Shown piece by piece: positions 1 to 9,747 of a stretch of DNA of 13,845 nt (positions are counted from its first letter, which is position 1; every line of letters starts with the position of its first letter). Location: positions 8,151-21,995 of the forward strand of contig LSSN01000389.1 in assembly GCA_001970855.1 (NCBI GenBank), read 5' to 3'. The notes below the pieces were generated by a model that searched no databases, had not been told where the DNA came from, and was given only the letters and a program-made list of their open reading frames with translations. This DNA comes from Smittium culicis. Lineage: Eukaryota > Kickxellomycota > Harpellomycetes > Harpellales > Legeriomycetaceae. The position numbers were made by a program, and so were the translations under genes.

Positions 1-670
1 TATGAAATCACAAAACTGAATATAAGCAATCGAGATTCTACTGAAGAGCTATCGCCACAATACACAGGCAATGCCGACAAACCCGATATTTACCATGGAA
101 ATAATGAAAATATTAACTTTGGCAATACTAGTGAAGCAGGAAATAAAAAGGAGAAATTGGGGCTACTATCCAGAATATTCAAGTCTAAAAAGTCAAAAAA
201 GCAAGATATTTGTAGATTGTCTCCCATACCCCTATTTATGGTTAAAAATAGCGGGAAATATTCAAAGTCAAAGATGTATGAGCAAATGAAATTTGTTGGA
301 AAGCAGCCAGCCTTCGAAAGAATTAATTTTAGTGAAGACCAAGTGATTTACCTTCAAGATGTAAGCATTTTTCTATTACTTTAAAATATATATATACTAA
401 AATTCAAATAAATTAAATACTGATATTTTTTTTTTATAAAAATAAATTCTAATTCAAATTCAAATGTGAATAAAAAAGCCGAATTCACCTAGGAGCTCAA
501 AGTACAATTCGGAATTAGAAAGCGATGAAAATTCTAAATTCGAAGCAGAGAAAAGCGAATCTGGGATAAATGATATTCTAATAGAAACTCCAGATAACAC
601 TATTTTGAGTATAAAAAAGAAATCCCAAAGCTTACACAAAGACGAAGAAACTATGAAAATGGTCTCGTAA
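1..670 (+). CDS. 3' end of unidentified lysine/serine-rich protein gene, two exons (partial)
   Basis: I do not recognise this protein. Frame 1 is open from the left edge to 384, so the 5' end lies outside the window. Inside it a GTAAGC donor at 361 and an AG at 477-478 join codon 120 in phase 0 to a second open frame (479-670, stop TAA at 668-670). The spliced partial product is about 183 aa. It is hydrophilic and rich in Asn, Ser, Lys and Glu, with a basic patch (SRIFKSKKSKK, about residues 56-66) that could be a nuclear-localisation or phosphoinositide-binding stretch. A more ordered segment follows (about 71-120, including SPIPLFMV and FVGKQPAFERINFSEDQVIY), then an acidic, Ser-rich tail. 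No signal peptide, membrane span or catalytic motif is visible. Without splicing the frame would end at 384 after seven extra residues. The long open frames on both sides of a plausible intron favour a real gene, but the low-complexity composition keeps confidence moderate. Confidence 0.5.
361..478 (+). other. Probable spliceosomal intron in the partial gene (118 bp)
   Basis: The donor is GTAAGC at 361-366. The acceptor AG is at 477-478. A branch-point-like CTAAT lies at 449-453, 25-29 bases before the acceptor. The interior is very AT-rich with a T run at 425-435, and it carries stops in the downstream exon's frame (437 and 467). The AGs at 491-492 and 494-495 would give the wrong phase. The acceptor context (A run before AG) is weak, so the exact 3' site is tentative. 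Confidence 0.5.
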
Positions 671-2730
671 AAATATTATTCAATTATCTCAAGACTATAT
701 TTTTTTTAAAATTATACTCTATACACTTATTATTATATATAAACCAGTTACTTTATGCTAAATTCTAATAATATTACTACATCAAAAAAAATGTGATTAA
801 ATTTTTAGTGAAAAATCTAACCTAGTTATATATATTATTTTAATGCATTATATCATTTTTTTTGAAACTAATTATTTCTTGGGTTATAGTGTGCTTACTT
901 GGGTAAAATGTTTGTATATACATATTTTTTCGGTAAATAAAAAGTTTAAATTTAATAAAAAACTCGGATAAAATTAAAAGGTGACTATGCATCTACGAAA
1001 TTCTATACTTGTCAACATCGATGAAAAATATTATTTTAAATTGTGGTTGAATAAAATTTTTTCCAATTACTGAACACTATTGCATTATAATTTTTTTTTT
1101 AATACACACCTATCCAAAATAACATGAACTTTGTGCACAAGGTTATTGGGTTTTTTGTTTAAAAATAAAAAAATTTCACAGCGAGTACTTTTGCGTTCGA
1201 CGAAAGGTTTACCGCAATTGATTTTATATTTTTTAATTTCTTGACTTGTATGAAACTTTTATGGCTTAGGATTAGCTTATAGATGTTTTGATTAGAAGGA
1301 AAATTTTTATTGAGGATAATTTCACTATCGGTTGAAATATTCGATTGAGAAAGATAGTAGAATATTAAATTTGTGCGTTTACATGTAACCTATTAAGTTT
1401 GTAAATATAAATTTTTAAAGCCGAGTATCAAATTGATATCATTAGTTTTAACAACAGGTTAAACTTTCTGAAAATTGTTTTAGGAATTAATTTAATACAA
1501 TATTTAATTTTTATCATTATATAATTTGAAGTACTGGAAATTGATAGTTCGTCTATTAGGTATGTATTAACCTCCACAATCTAGATAAATTATAAAAGTT
1601 TTGCCTTTGAAATATACTTTATTAGTAAATTACTTATTTCAGGCCACTTATTTCACATAATGTTGATTTTCTAATAATTAATCTTTTAGATATTGCTCTT
1701 TTAATTATATATTTCAAGCATATAAAGAATTCTTAGCGCCACAAAAAAATGCTAAAATTTTTTTAATACATACGTAGTTTTTCATATCCAGTAATAAATT
1801 AACATTGGGATATATACCGAAGACAATAAGGATTAATTTTGGATCAGCGGTTATTTGCGTAAAGCTGACTATTTACCATAGCCAAGTTTATTGTAATTTT
1901 CTACCTCAATAAAAAGAATGGCACTGATGTTTACCATAAAAGATATAAAAGCTAAAACTATGAAGAAAAATTGTGGTGATTGTGTTTAGGTTATCAAATC
2001 GATTATGTTTGTTTATCAATGGCTGTGAACAAAATATAATGGGTTACAAAAAGGTTTTTATATGAAAAAAATAGATTCAGTTCATAGCGATTTAGTAAAG
2101 ACACCGTGTTTTTTATAATTCGGTAGCTGCTTCAATTCAAACTTGTGAATTCAGAGCACTCGCTTCAAAAACATATAACAATATACAAATACTTTTAATA
2201 CACCCAACCGTGATTCCAAGTGTATTAAATAAAATTAAACTTGATTAATACGATTTCAAATCTACGTTTTGTTTGGTTAATTAAAGTTAGTATCAGAATA
2301 CAATTCCAAAATGTATCGCAATTAATATTATCTGAGCTTTAGTCAGTTAAAATCAATTATAAACCTCCATTATGAGTATTTAGTATTCTTGCCGATTTCT
2401 AAAACAGACTGATATTATAATAATAAATTTTGATATTAAGCTTCATACATTTACAGTCAATCGCCAGCTATAGATTGTAAATAGTTGTTCTGCCCAATAA
2501 GTGTTAGAGTTGGATATTAATACTCTGCGCTCATCAAATAATATGCACAGAAGTGTCTCCAGCTTGTTCAATTGATCAATATGACCCGATTTAGGGCCTG
2601 GTTGGCAGATTATTCGTCAAGCAGATTATATGGAATGGCAATAAAGCTAAGTATTCAGCGCGACAGAAGCTTTTAGGCTAATAATAGTGACGCAAATTTG
2701 TAGCTATCATGCAATCGCATAAATAAGGCG
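671..2730. other. Long AT-rich intergenic region, no recognisable gene
   Basis: About 2 kb between the unidentified gene and UGGT. All frames are broken by frequent stops, and I see no coding-like stretch, tRNA or rRNA. Homopolymer A/T runs are common. AATAAA at 936-941 could be a distal polyadenylation signal for the upstream gene. Structured points are a 10-bp hairpin at 2194-2229, a perfect 10-bp palindrome ATTGATCAAT at 2571-2580, and a small ATGC/GCAT hairpin near 2709-2720. The last 200 bases are somewhat less AT-rich and are likely to belong to the UGGT promoter. Confidence 0.6.
2194..2229. repeat. Perfect 10-bp inverted repeat (hairpin-forming)
   Basis: TTTAATACAC at 2194-2203 is the exact reverse complement of GTGTATTAAA at 2220-2229, separated by a 16-base loop (2204-2219). 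No coding frame covers it. It could be a transcription-factor dyad, a structured RNA element or chance in AT-rich DNA; the arms themselves are AT-rich. Confidence 0.5.
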
Positions 2731-2738
2731 TATAAATA
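2731..2738 (+). promoter_or_regulatory. Candidate TATA box of the UGGT gene
   Basis: TATAAATA lies 188-195 bases upstream of the UGGT start codon at 2926. The interval between them contains no ATG, as expected for a clean 5' leader. TGACGCAA at 2688-2695 and CAGCGCG at 2656-2662 lie just upstream. They resemble bZIP/unfolded-protein-response sites but match none exactly. The TATA assignment rests on sequence and spacing only. Confidence 0.45.
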
Positions 2739-2925
2739 GGTACACACTTCCGAAAACGATTTGATTTGAAATTATTAGCTACGTATTTTTCTTGCAAACT
2801 ATAACCTCTTTTCTTCGGTTATCAGTTTCTAAAACAAAGAAATCAAAAGTATCAAAAAAACATCATAGCCATTTTTATTCTCTAATAAAATTCAACTGTC
2901 TGGCATTTATATCTCGACATATAAC

Positions 2926-5900
2926 ATGCAGGCTGTTAACAAGGGTTGTAGGAAGCTTCTACTTTCCCTGCTTGTATTATTTCTATTCAATGTTGAATTG
3001 TTTGCTGATGCTAAAAAGGACTCAAACTCAGCTGATTCAAAGAACTCTAAACAGCATCATTTCTCTACCTCGCCGCGTAGCAATGAAAAACCCAATGCCT
3101 ACAATCAAAAGCCAATAAAAGCAATGCTAAGAGCACCATTTGCTTCTCCAAACATTTTACTCGAGCTAAGCGAAATCATATATTACAGGAATCCTTCATA
3201 CTACTTCAATTTCATCGATTATCTATCAAATAACTCCGATCTGTTCAGGAAAACTCCACAAGAATCATACGAAGCAGGAATTGTTTGGATTCGAAACCAG
3301 CTCGCTAAACCAGAAACCGAATTGGATCCTAATTCTATCGACTGGGTTATTGGATTATATGACCTGGATTTGTCTACTCATACAAAGGTCCCAAAATTAA
3401 TCTCTCAATTTCAATATTACAACTCCATTATCAAAAAGTCCAAAGAATACACTACAAACTTAGAAAAAATCAATAGCAAAGATTCTTCAGAAAAAAATGC
3501 TATAGATTGCTATTCATGGGTATGGTGGAATGGTAAAATGGCTTGCAGTCAAGAAGGCCTAGAAAAACTTGTTGAAACTGACACTTTCTATGGCGATACT
3601 TATAAATCTACAGATAGCAACATCCCTGTTTCACTTTCTTTCGATCATACATACTCTACTAATCTTAACGACAAAGATCCCGAAAATATCGCCATTCTTT
3701 ATGGAAATCCTAGCTCCCCAAATTTTTCCAAACTAAACAGCTACTTGATGCATTTATCTGACTTGGGAAACACGAAATACACTTTAAGAATGATACCCCC
3801 TAAAAGCGATGACTCTGAAATCATTATTAATAACAACCCAAATGGAATGGAAATGAGCGGCTACTCCGTTACCCTATTTCTAAAAAGCACAGAATATAAA
3901 GTTACCGATGAATCTGACTTATTTTCCAACACAGGTTAGTTAATCCTCTCTATATGCAATTTCAATTTTATCTCTCCTTTTTATAAAAAAAATTGATTAT
4001 ATTATAACTGCTTTTCATTAATAAATTATTAACACTTATCCATCCAACTCTGTATAGATGGAGAGATCGAGGGTAGTGGAAATGAATGGAACTTTGGATT
4101 TGGCGAATTAAACGAGCTTTCATACAATTCCAAAAAGCCTGAACCTTTCCTTGAAATTGACAATAATGCGACCGTTGTTGAAAATATTGACAAAGAGTTA
4201 ATTAAAAACTTACCCAAAAACATCGCTTTAAAAGTCCTTAGCTCACCTCAGCCATTTGAAATGCTAGAGTGGATTTTAACCGATTTCCCTAAGTATACAC
4301 ATTTGCTCACTGATCCCATTCAAAATAATACGTTCTCTGATATTCTTAAAAAATTCCCTACCGGTTTTGGTGATTTACAAAATATTGTTACTCTTAATGG
4401 TTTGGTCATTCCTGTAACTAAACTAAATCCATTCGATATTGTTGACAAACTTGAAAATGAACGCAATATTATCAGTTCCCTTCAAAGCCTAGGCTTACCA
4501 AATGATCGAGTTATTGATTTTATCTCATCCTCTTTTAGTCTAAATAAAGAAAAATCTTCTTATGGTTCTGACTCTGATGCCATTAAATTCGACATAACAG
4601 ATAAAAAAGAAGATCGTGTAGTTGTTGGGTGGCTTAACGATCTTTCTACCGATAGCAGATATAAGAATTGGCCTTCTGGTCTAATGTCTATTTTGTATTC
4701 TCAATCATCGTCTCTTCCTAAAATCTCTGAAAATATTGTCTCCACTGTTATTGCTCTAGATTTTAGTTCTATCGAAGCTGTACAATTCTTTATAGAAACT
4801 ATCCTTGAAGCCATTTTTAAAAATTATCCTTTTAGGTTTGGTGTAGTTCCTATGAGCTCCTCCTCTTCAGCTTCTGCTGTTTCTAATTCCAAATTTTGTA
4901 AAAACTTGTCAGATTACGACTTTTCTGATTCTATCATTTCTAAGGAAATTTTTCCCGAAACATCAGATCCTGCCGATATTATGGGTCGCGTGTTTTACTA
5001 TTTCTATAATTTCTATGGAATTAGAGCGACCAGCGATTATTTCACAGATATTTTAACCTTGATTAAATCAAAAGACTTTATAAATAAAGTCCCTAAAAAC
5101 TCAAACTTGGTTTTAAATGCCGCAAAAACTACTTATGAGTCTTTTTTTTCAGAAGGCAAATATAAACAGAACCTTAAGAGAATTAATAAACTATTACCTA
5201 GTTTCATTAAAGACAAATCCCTTTACCAAAAAATAGCAAAGCAATATGAACAAAATCCACTTTCTTGGGATGACATCAAATCTGACTTTATTTTGAGCGC
5301 ATTAATGTGCAAGCACAACTCCTATATCTCCAGACTAGACCTGATCTTACAAGACCCCGCTCAAAATTCAGCCAGTAGTGTTAATAGCTCGCCCAAGGTT
5401 GTTGCATTTGCTAACGGTGACGAAATCGATATGCCTAATTTTTTAACCGGCTTGCTTACGAGCTATAGAAAATCTTCAGCGTTTTTGCTTACTGGACTTC
5501 TATCTGGAACTGTTCAAAATAACGAAAATGACCTCCTGAGTTTAATTATTTCCTCCTCTCCAAACACTTCTTACAGAAATCCTTTGATTACCAGCAAGTG
5601 TTCTGTAGACTCGTCTCAATCATCTAACATCGCTAGCAAAAAAAACCAAGTTGGAATTCTCTCTTTATACAATACTCAGCAATCTAAATCTCAACTGGAT
5701 AAAGTTAAAAATTGGATTTCAGAATTAAAGTATTTGACTATACTTCCAGACTCAGATTCTAGTAAAATTCCCACTACCGTTTGGCTATGGGCAGATCTCG
5801 ACTCTGCTATTGGTAAAAGTCGTGTTGCAGAGTCAATTGTTTCTATTATTGATAATACTATCAATAACTCTAAACAATCATCGGGTTTCCGAGTCTCTAT

Positions 5901-8730
5901 TTCGCATGTTCCTAAATCAGCTTTAAGGTCTAATAAATCCCCCAAGAGCACTGATCAAGAAGATGAGAATGACCAAGAAGATGGTGGAGATGAAGGTGAA
6001 GGAGGTGATTCATCCAACGACTCCAGTACGCCACTACCTATCTCAAATGATGGAAAGCTTGTTTATCTATTTTTAAAATTAGCAGAAGAATCTAATTCTA
6101 ATGGCTCTTATGAAAAGAACTTACTAACAATGGTATACACAAAACTATTCTTATCAAACCAAAACACTGAGCCTATCGCTGGCTCTACTTTAATCTCAGA
6201 GCTTAAAAGCATCGATAGTAACTCGAAATCCAAATTTGACGAAAAATTAGCTGATGAAGTTGCTTCTAATCTTAACTCACTTGTTTCAAAAGTGGCTGAA
6301 TCTATTACCAAAGAAACTAACCAATACTACCATAAAATAACTTCTGGTTTGTCGAACCTCCTGAAAGTCAATTACGGTAGTAATAATTGGGATTCTGTTT
6401 CAGTATTTACCGATGGATTCGAGTCTGGTGATTTATTGATCTCGGTTAGTGGAAGAATATTCCCTGTTGTCAAAAAAAGTCAAGCTTTTAACCATAACGT
6501 CTTAAGCTTTTTATTGTCAAGAGAGTATAATTCACGTATTGGTGGCGCTGAGAAGGCGTTCATTAAATTGATTTCTGGACCAGATTCATCACATAAAAAT
6601 ATTCAAGAACGCAAAAACATTGACACATTTTTAATGGCTCTAAGCCTGATTGAGCAATCGAAAATCAAATCGAAATCAGACAGCATTTTTGAAACGGGTA
6701 AAGGAACCGATAGACTGGATATTTTTGAAGGGCTAAAAGGATACCAAGACCTTACATTTGAAACGAGCCCAATTAATTCAAAAGGCGGGGATTCGAATAT
6801 TTATGCACATTTCAAAGCTATGATCAATCCTATATCAGATAGCTCTCAAGATTTAGTTCCATTCTTAAGAACTCTTAGCAAAATCCCTGGAATTAAAGTT
6901 ACAATATTAGTAAACCCACTTCCTCAACCAGATTCACTACCACTTCGCCAATTCAAGCGCTACGTTATGAACCACAAACCACTGTTCAATGAAAAATCTG
7001 ATGGAAGTCGTGTTGGAGTTGGCGCAGAATTCAATAGTATGCCAAATGAATCACTATTAACACTAGCTATGAACGTACCATCTTCTTGGCTTGTTAGTGC
7101 AACAAAGAGCGATTATGACCTCGATAACATTAATTTAAGGTCAATTGATAGCAAGCATGGAGTTGCTGCTTTATTTTCATTGAACAGTGTTTTGATTGAA
7201 GGTCATGCTCAAGACTCTGCTGACAGATCGCCACCTAGCGGACTTCAAGTAGTTTTAACAAATGGACCTCATTTAGTTTCCAAGCAAAAGAACAAAGTCG
7301 ACAGTAGTGTTTACAATCGAGATGCCAAACAAAAATATGGAAAGATTCACGCAGAAACTATAGTAATGGCCAATTTAGGCTACTTCCAACTACAAGCACA
7401 GTTTGGAGTATATTCACTGTCTACTAGATCTGGTAGATCAAGGAGATTATATGAGATGATATGCTTGGGCTCTGAGTCATACTCAAAATGTAATTCTGTT
7501 ATAGGAAAGAAATATACCAGTAACACTGAAAGCTCCAATAATTATGGCGTTATCATGCTGGATTCATTCAAAGGAGTTACAGTTTATCCAGTATTTTCTA
7601 AACGCGCCGGAATGGAAAATGAACCCATTTTAGCACCTGAGAAAGAAAATAGCTTTGTTAAATCAGCCTCAAATGATAAAGGAGTTTTAGAGCAAGCAAA
7701 AGATATGATAGGAAACTTATTTGGCTTAAAATCGAATAAGGCAACTGAAGATGAAGATGAGAATACTGACGAAACTGAAAAAGACTCAAAGATAAAAAAC
7801 AAGGAAGGGGAGCTAGTTCACGTAAAAGAGGCTGATTTGAATATATTTGCAGTAGCATCAGGCCATTTATACGAAAGATTGATGAGTATTATGATAGCGT
7901 CAGTGATTAAGCATACAAATAGCACAGTTAAGTTTTGGATAATCGAAAACTTTATGTCGCCATCTTTCAAAAAATTTGTCCCAATATTGGCAGCTCAATA
8001 CAACTTCCAATATGAATTTGTTACATACAAATGGCCACATTGGCTAAACAGCGAAACAGAAAAGCAGCGCACGATTTGGGGATACAAGATACTATTTTTG
8101 GACGTTTTATTCCCACTGAAACTAAAAAGAGTTATATTCGTTGACGCAGACCAAATTGTAAGAGCTGACTTGCAAGATTTATCAAACACGGACTTGAAAG
8201 GAGCTCCGTACGGATATGTTCCATTTTGCGACGATAAGAAGGAAATTGAAGGATATAGGTTCTGGAAAGTTGGGTACTGGAAGACGCATTTGCGGGGCAA
8301 GCCATACCATATTTCAGCGTTGTATGTAATAGATCTACAAAAATTCCGCGAATTAGCAGCAGGAGACAAGCTGAGATACACATACCAGTCATTGAGCAAG
8401 GATAAAAACTCGCTTTCAAACTTGGACCAAGACTTGCCCAACAACATTCAACACCAAGTTCCGATCTTCAGTCTCGACCAGAATTGGCTATGGTGTGAGA
8501 CGTGGTGTTCAAATAGTGGGTTGGACAAGGCAAAAACCATTGATTTGTGCAACAACCCGATGACTAAAGAGCCTAAACTGGAGAGAGCAAAGAGACTAAT
8601 CCCTGAATGGAACGTTTACGATGCCGAGATCCAAAAGTTGAGGAAAACTTTCAACATGGAATCAAATTCTAGCAACAAAAAGAAGATGGGTGAAGAAAGT
8701 GCCAAACAATTTGATAAGCAAGAACTTTAA
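2926..8730 (+). CDS. UDP-glucose:glycoprotein glucosyltransferase (UGGT), two exons
   Basis: UGGT is the ER-lumen folding sensor that adds glucose from UDP-glucose back to the N-glycans of misfolded glycoproteins, returning them to the calnexin cycle. Exons 2926-3934 and 4058-8730 give about 1893 aa. Residues 1-28 form a signal peptide (basic start, then LLLSLLVLFLF). Residues 64-100 match the family's N-terminal start, and GYSVTLFLKSTEYKVTDE just before the intron is a family motif. After the intron come NDLSTDSRYKNWPS, ADLDSAIG and VSGRIFPV, which belong to the thioredoxin-like and beta-sandwich sensor region. The GT24 catalytic domain runs from about 1597 to 1870. It has the metal/UDP-binding DAD at 1699-1701 (VDADQIVRADL) and the hallmark segments GAPYGYVPFCDD, SLSNLDQDLPNN and WLWCETWC. 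The ATG at 2926 is chosen because the signal peptide follows directly. The protein is longer than usual (1450-1700 aa), with an acidic stretch at about 968-995 and a charged linker at about 1564-1590. It ends in KQEL, a variant of the HDEL-type retrieval signal. Confidence 0.97.
3935..4057 (+). other. Intron of the UGGT gene (123 bp)
   Basis: The donor GTTAGT is at 3935-3940, the acceptor TAG ends at 4057, and a yeast-like branch point TATTAAC is at 4027-4033, 24 bases before the acceptor. Exon 1 leaves one base (g, 3934) and exon 2 supplies 'at', making an Asp codon and restoring frame. The downstream frame is open from 4033 and encodes UGGT sequence well before the first internal ATG at 4261, so translation clearly continues from exon 1. 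Retention would stop the protein at 3937-3939. Confidence 0.9.
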
Positions 8731-8736
8731 AATAAA
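8731..8736 (+). terminator. Candidate polyadenylation signal directly after UGGT stop
   Basis: AATAAA begins on the base after the UGGT stop codon TAA (8728-8730). If used, the 3' UTR would be only some tens of bases. In DNA this AT-rich the hexamer can occur by chance. Confidence 0.4.
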
Positions 8737-9489
8737 TGTAAATGCTTTAAATTTTAGTATTAATGCCTTATTCTTGGAGAATTTATTTGTGTTTATAATT
8801 ATGATTAAGTATTTTTTTTATCGCGCTTTAATAGTAAAAAAGCTTTAAATTTTTCGATATACCAATATTTTTAATCATGATTTATTTGATAATTTCCAAT
8901 TATGCTAAAAAAAGAAATTATAAAAATGGTCTAAATAAAAATAATAAAGTGATATCCAGCCAATTTGTCCGTCAATAAAGTGGTGAAATTTGGCGATTTA
9001 TGAGTCGATTGAAGTTGTCTATGTGTTAATCGGAGCATGACTTTTTTTTTAAATTTATATGTATGTAATTATTTAGTTGGTATTTCTGATAAAATTGTTT
9101 TTTTCTATAGACATAGTAATCAGGCAATCTTTTTGCATAGAAAAGAAAAGTAGTGGAATAAAAAAACAAAAGCGCGATAGTATAGGATATTAAATGGTCG
9201 TAATATACAGCTATAGATTCGCTTTTTATTTCTTTTTTTTTTGATATTGATAATGTAAATCGTTTCTATTAGTTTGTGTTGTCTATGGGTTAAGTTAGAT
9301 AATTAGTAATACTTGTTTCGATGATTTCGAATAAACCCAAACTGATTGAAAAGTTTTTTTTTAGGTGAATAAATTTATAAATATGAATCATTGTTCCAAC
9401 TACATCTATATAAATAGAGCTGTGGGGATAAACCCGGGAGTGTATATAGACACAATTAATTTGAGCAATAAAATGTTTGTATTTATCGA
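8737..9489. other. Spacer between convergent UGGT and APC11 genes
   Basis: About 750 bases hold the 3' flanks of two convergent genes. No coding frame here looks real. The region is AT-rich with long T runs (for example near 9041-9050 and 9231-9241) and a small GC-rich spot (CCCGGGAG, about 9433-9440). An 11-bp inverted repeat at 8819-8829 and 9169-9179 brackets about 340 bases and is listed separately. Confidence 0.5.
8819..9179. mobile_element. Possible MITE-like unit bounded by TA and short inverted repeats
   Basis: TATCGCGCTTT at 8819-8829 and AAAGCGCGATA at 9169-9179 are exact reverse complements. They can be read as a TA target duplication plus 9-bp terminal inverted repeats (TCGCGCTTT), the layout of small Tc1/mariner-type non-autonomous elements. 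The interior is AT-rich and non-coding. The arms do not extend beyond these bases, and no second copy is present in the window, so this is tentative. Confidence 0.2.
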
Positions 9490-9747
9490 TTAGGGAAGAG
9501 GGATCCACACAGTCCTATCCATTGGGCATATATTGGTGCTATTTTCAGAGGTAAGCCATTTGTTGATGCAATGGTCGTGAAATGTGTGTCCGCAAGAACC
9601 AGATTGAATAGGGCATGATGTGCCTGGGTATAGACATTCGGGGCAGCTGGATTCGTATTCGAGACGGCAAATTCCACAAATATCTTTTGATTTGACGTCC
9701 CAGTTCCAGAATGCAGTCGCCGACAGTTTATTGATACGGATTTTCAT
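9490..9747 (-). CDS. APC11: Anaphase-promoting complex RING subunit APC11
   Basis: APC11 is the RING-H2 subunit that, with the cullin-like APC2, recruits the E2 enzyme to the anaphase-promoting complex, the E3 ubiquitin ligase that destroys securin and mitotic cyclins in nucleus and cytoplasm. The single exon encodes 85 aa, matching the roughly 84 aa of animal APC11, and starts MKIRI, like the family's MKVKI. A Trp-rich N-terminal strand (FWNW, 13-16), which in the family packs on the cullin, precedes the zinc residues: C24-C27 (CGIC), the C35-C38 pair and C45 of the APC11-type insertion, C52, H54, H57, H59, C60, and C74 with D77. The spacing CPEC-PG-CP is typical of APC11 rather than RBX1. 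The last metal position is Asp (CPMD), as in RBX1, rather than the Cys of human and budding-yeast APC11. It is convergent with UGGT; the stop is TAA (reverse complement of 9490-9492). Confidence 0.92.
   Translation of the reverse strand: MKIRINKLSATAFWNWDVKSKDICGICRLEYESSCPECLYPGTSCPIQSGSCGHTFHDHCINKWLTSENSTNICPMDRTVWIPLP

Noticed and set aside
2792..3118. 108-codon + strand frame overlapping the UGGT start
   Set aside because: It opens on TTG, overlaps the signal peptide region in another frame, and the UGGT frame is supported by homology.
7995..8447. 150-codon - strand frame inside UGGT
   Set aside because: It is a shadow of the highly conserved GT24 domain coding sequence on the + strand.
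4261..8730. UGGT as an intronless gene starting at the ATG at 4261
   Set aside because: The same frame is open back to 4033 and encodes family-like sequence, and exon 1 supplies the signal peptide and N-terminal UGGT motifs through a well-formed intron.
2465..9219. Direct repeat CAGCTATAGATT at 2465-2476 and 9208-9219
   Set aside because: Twelve bases with no extension on either side is compatible with chance in AT-rich DNA.
9290..9508. 72-codon - strand frame overlapping the APC11 3' end
   Set aside because: It overlaps the end of APC11 in another frame and has no recognisable features; probably random.
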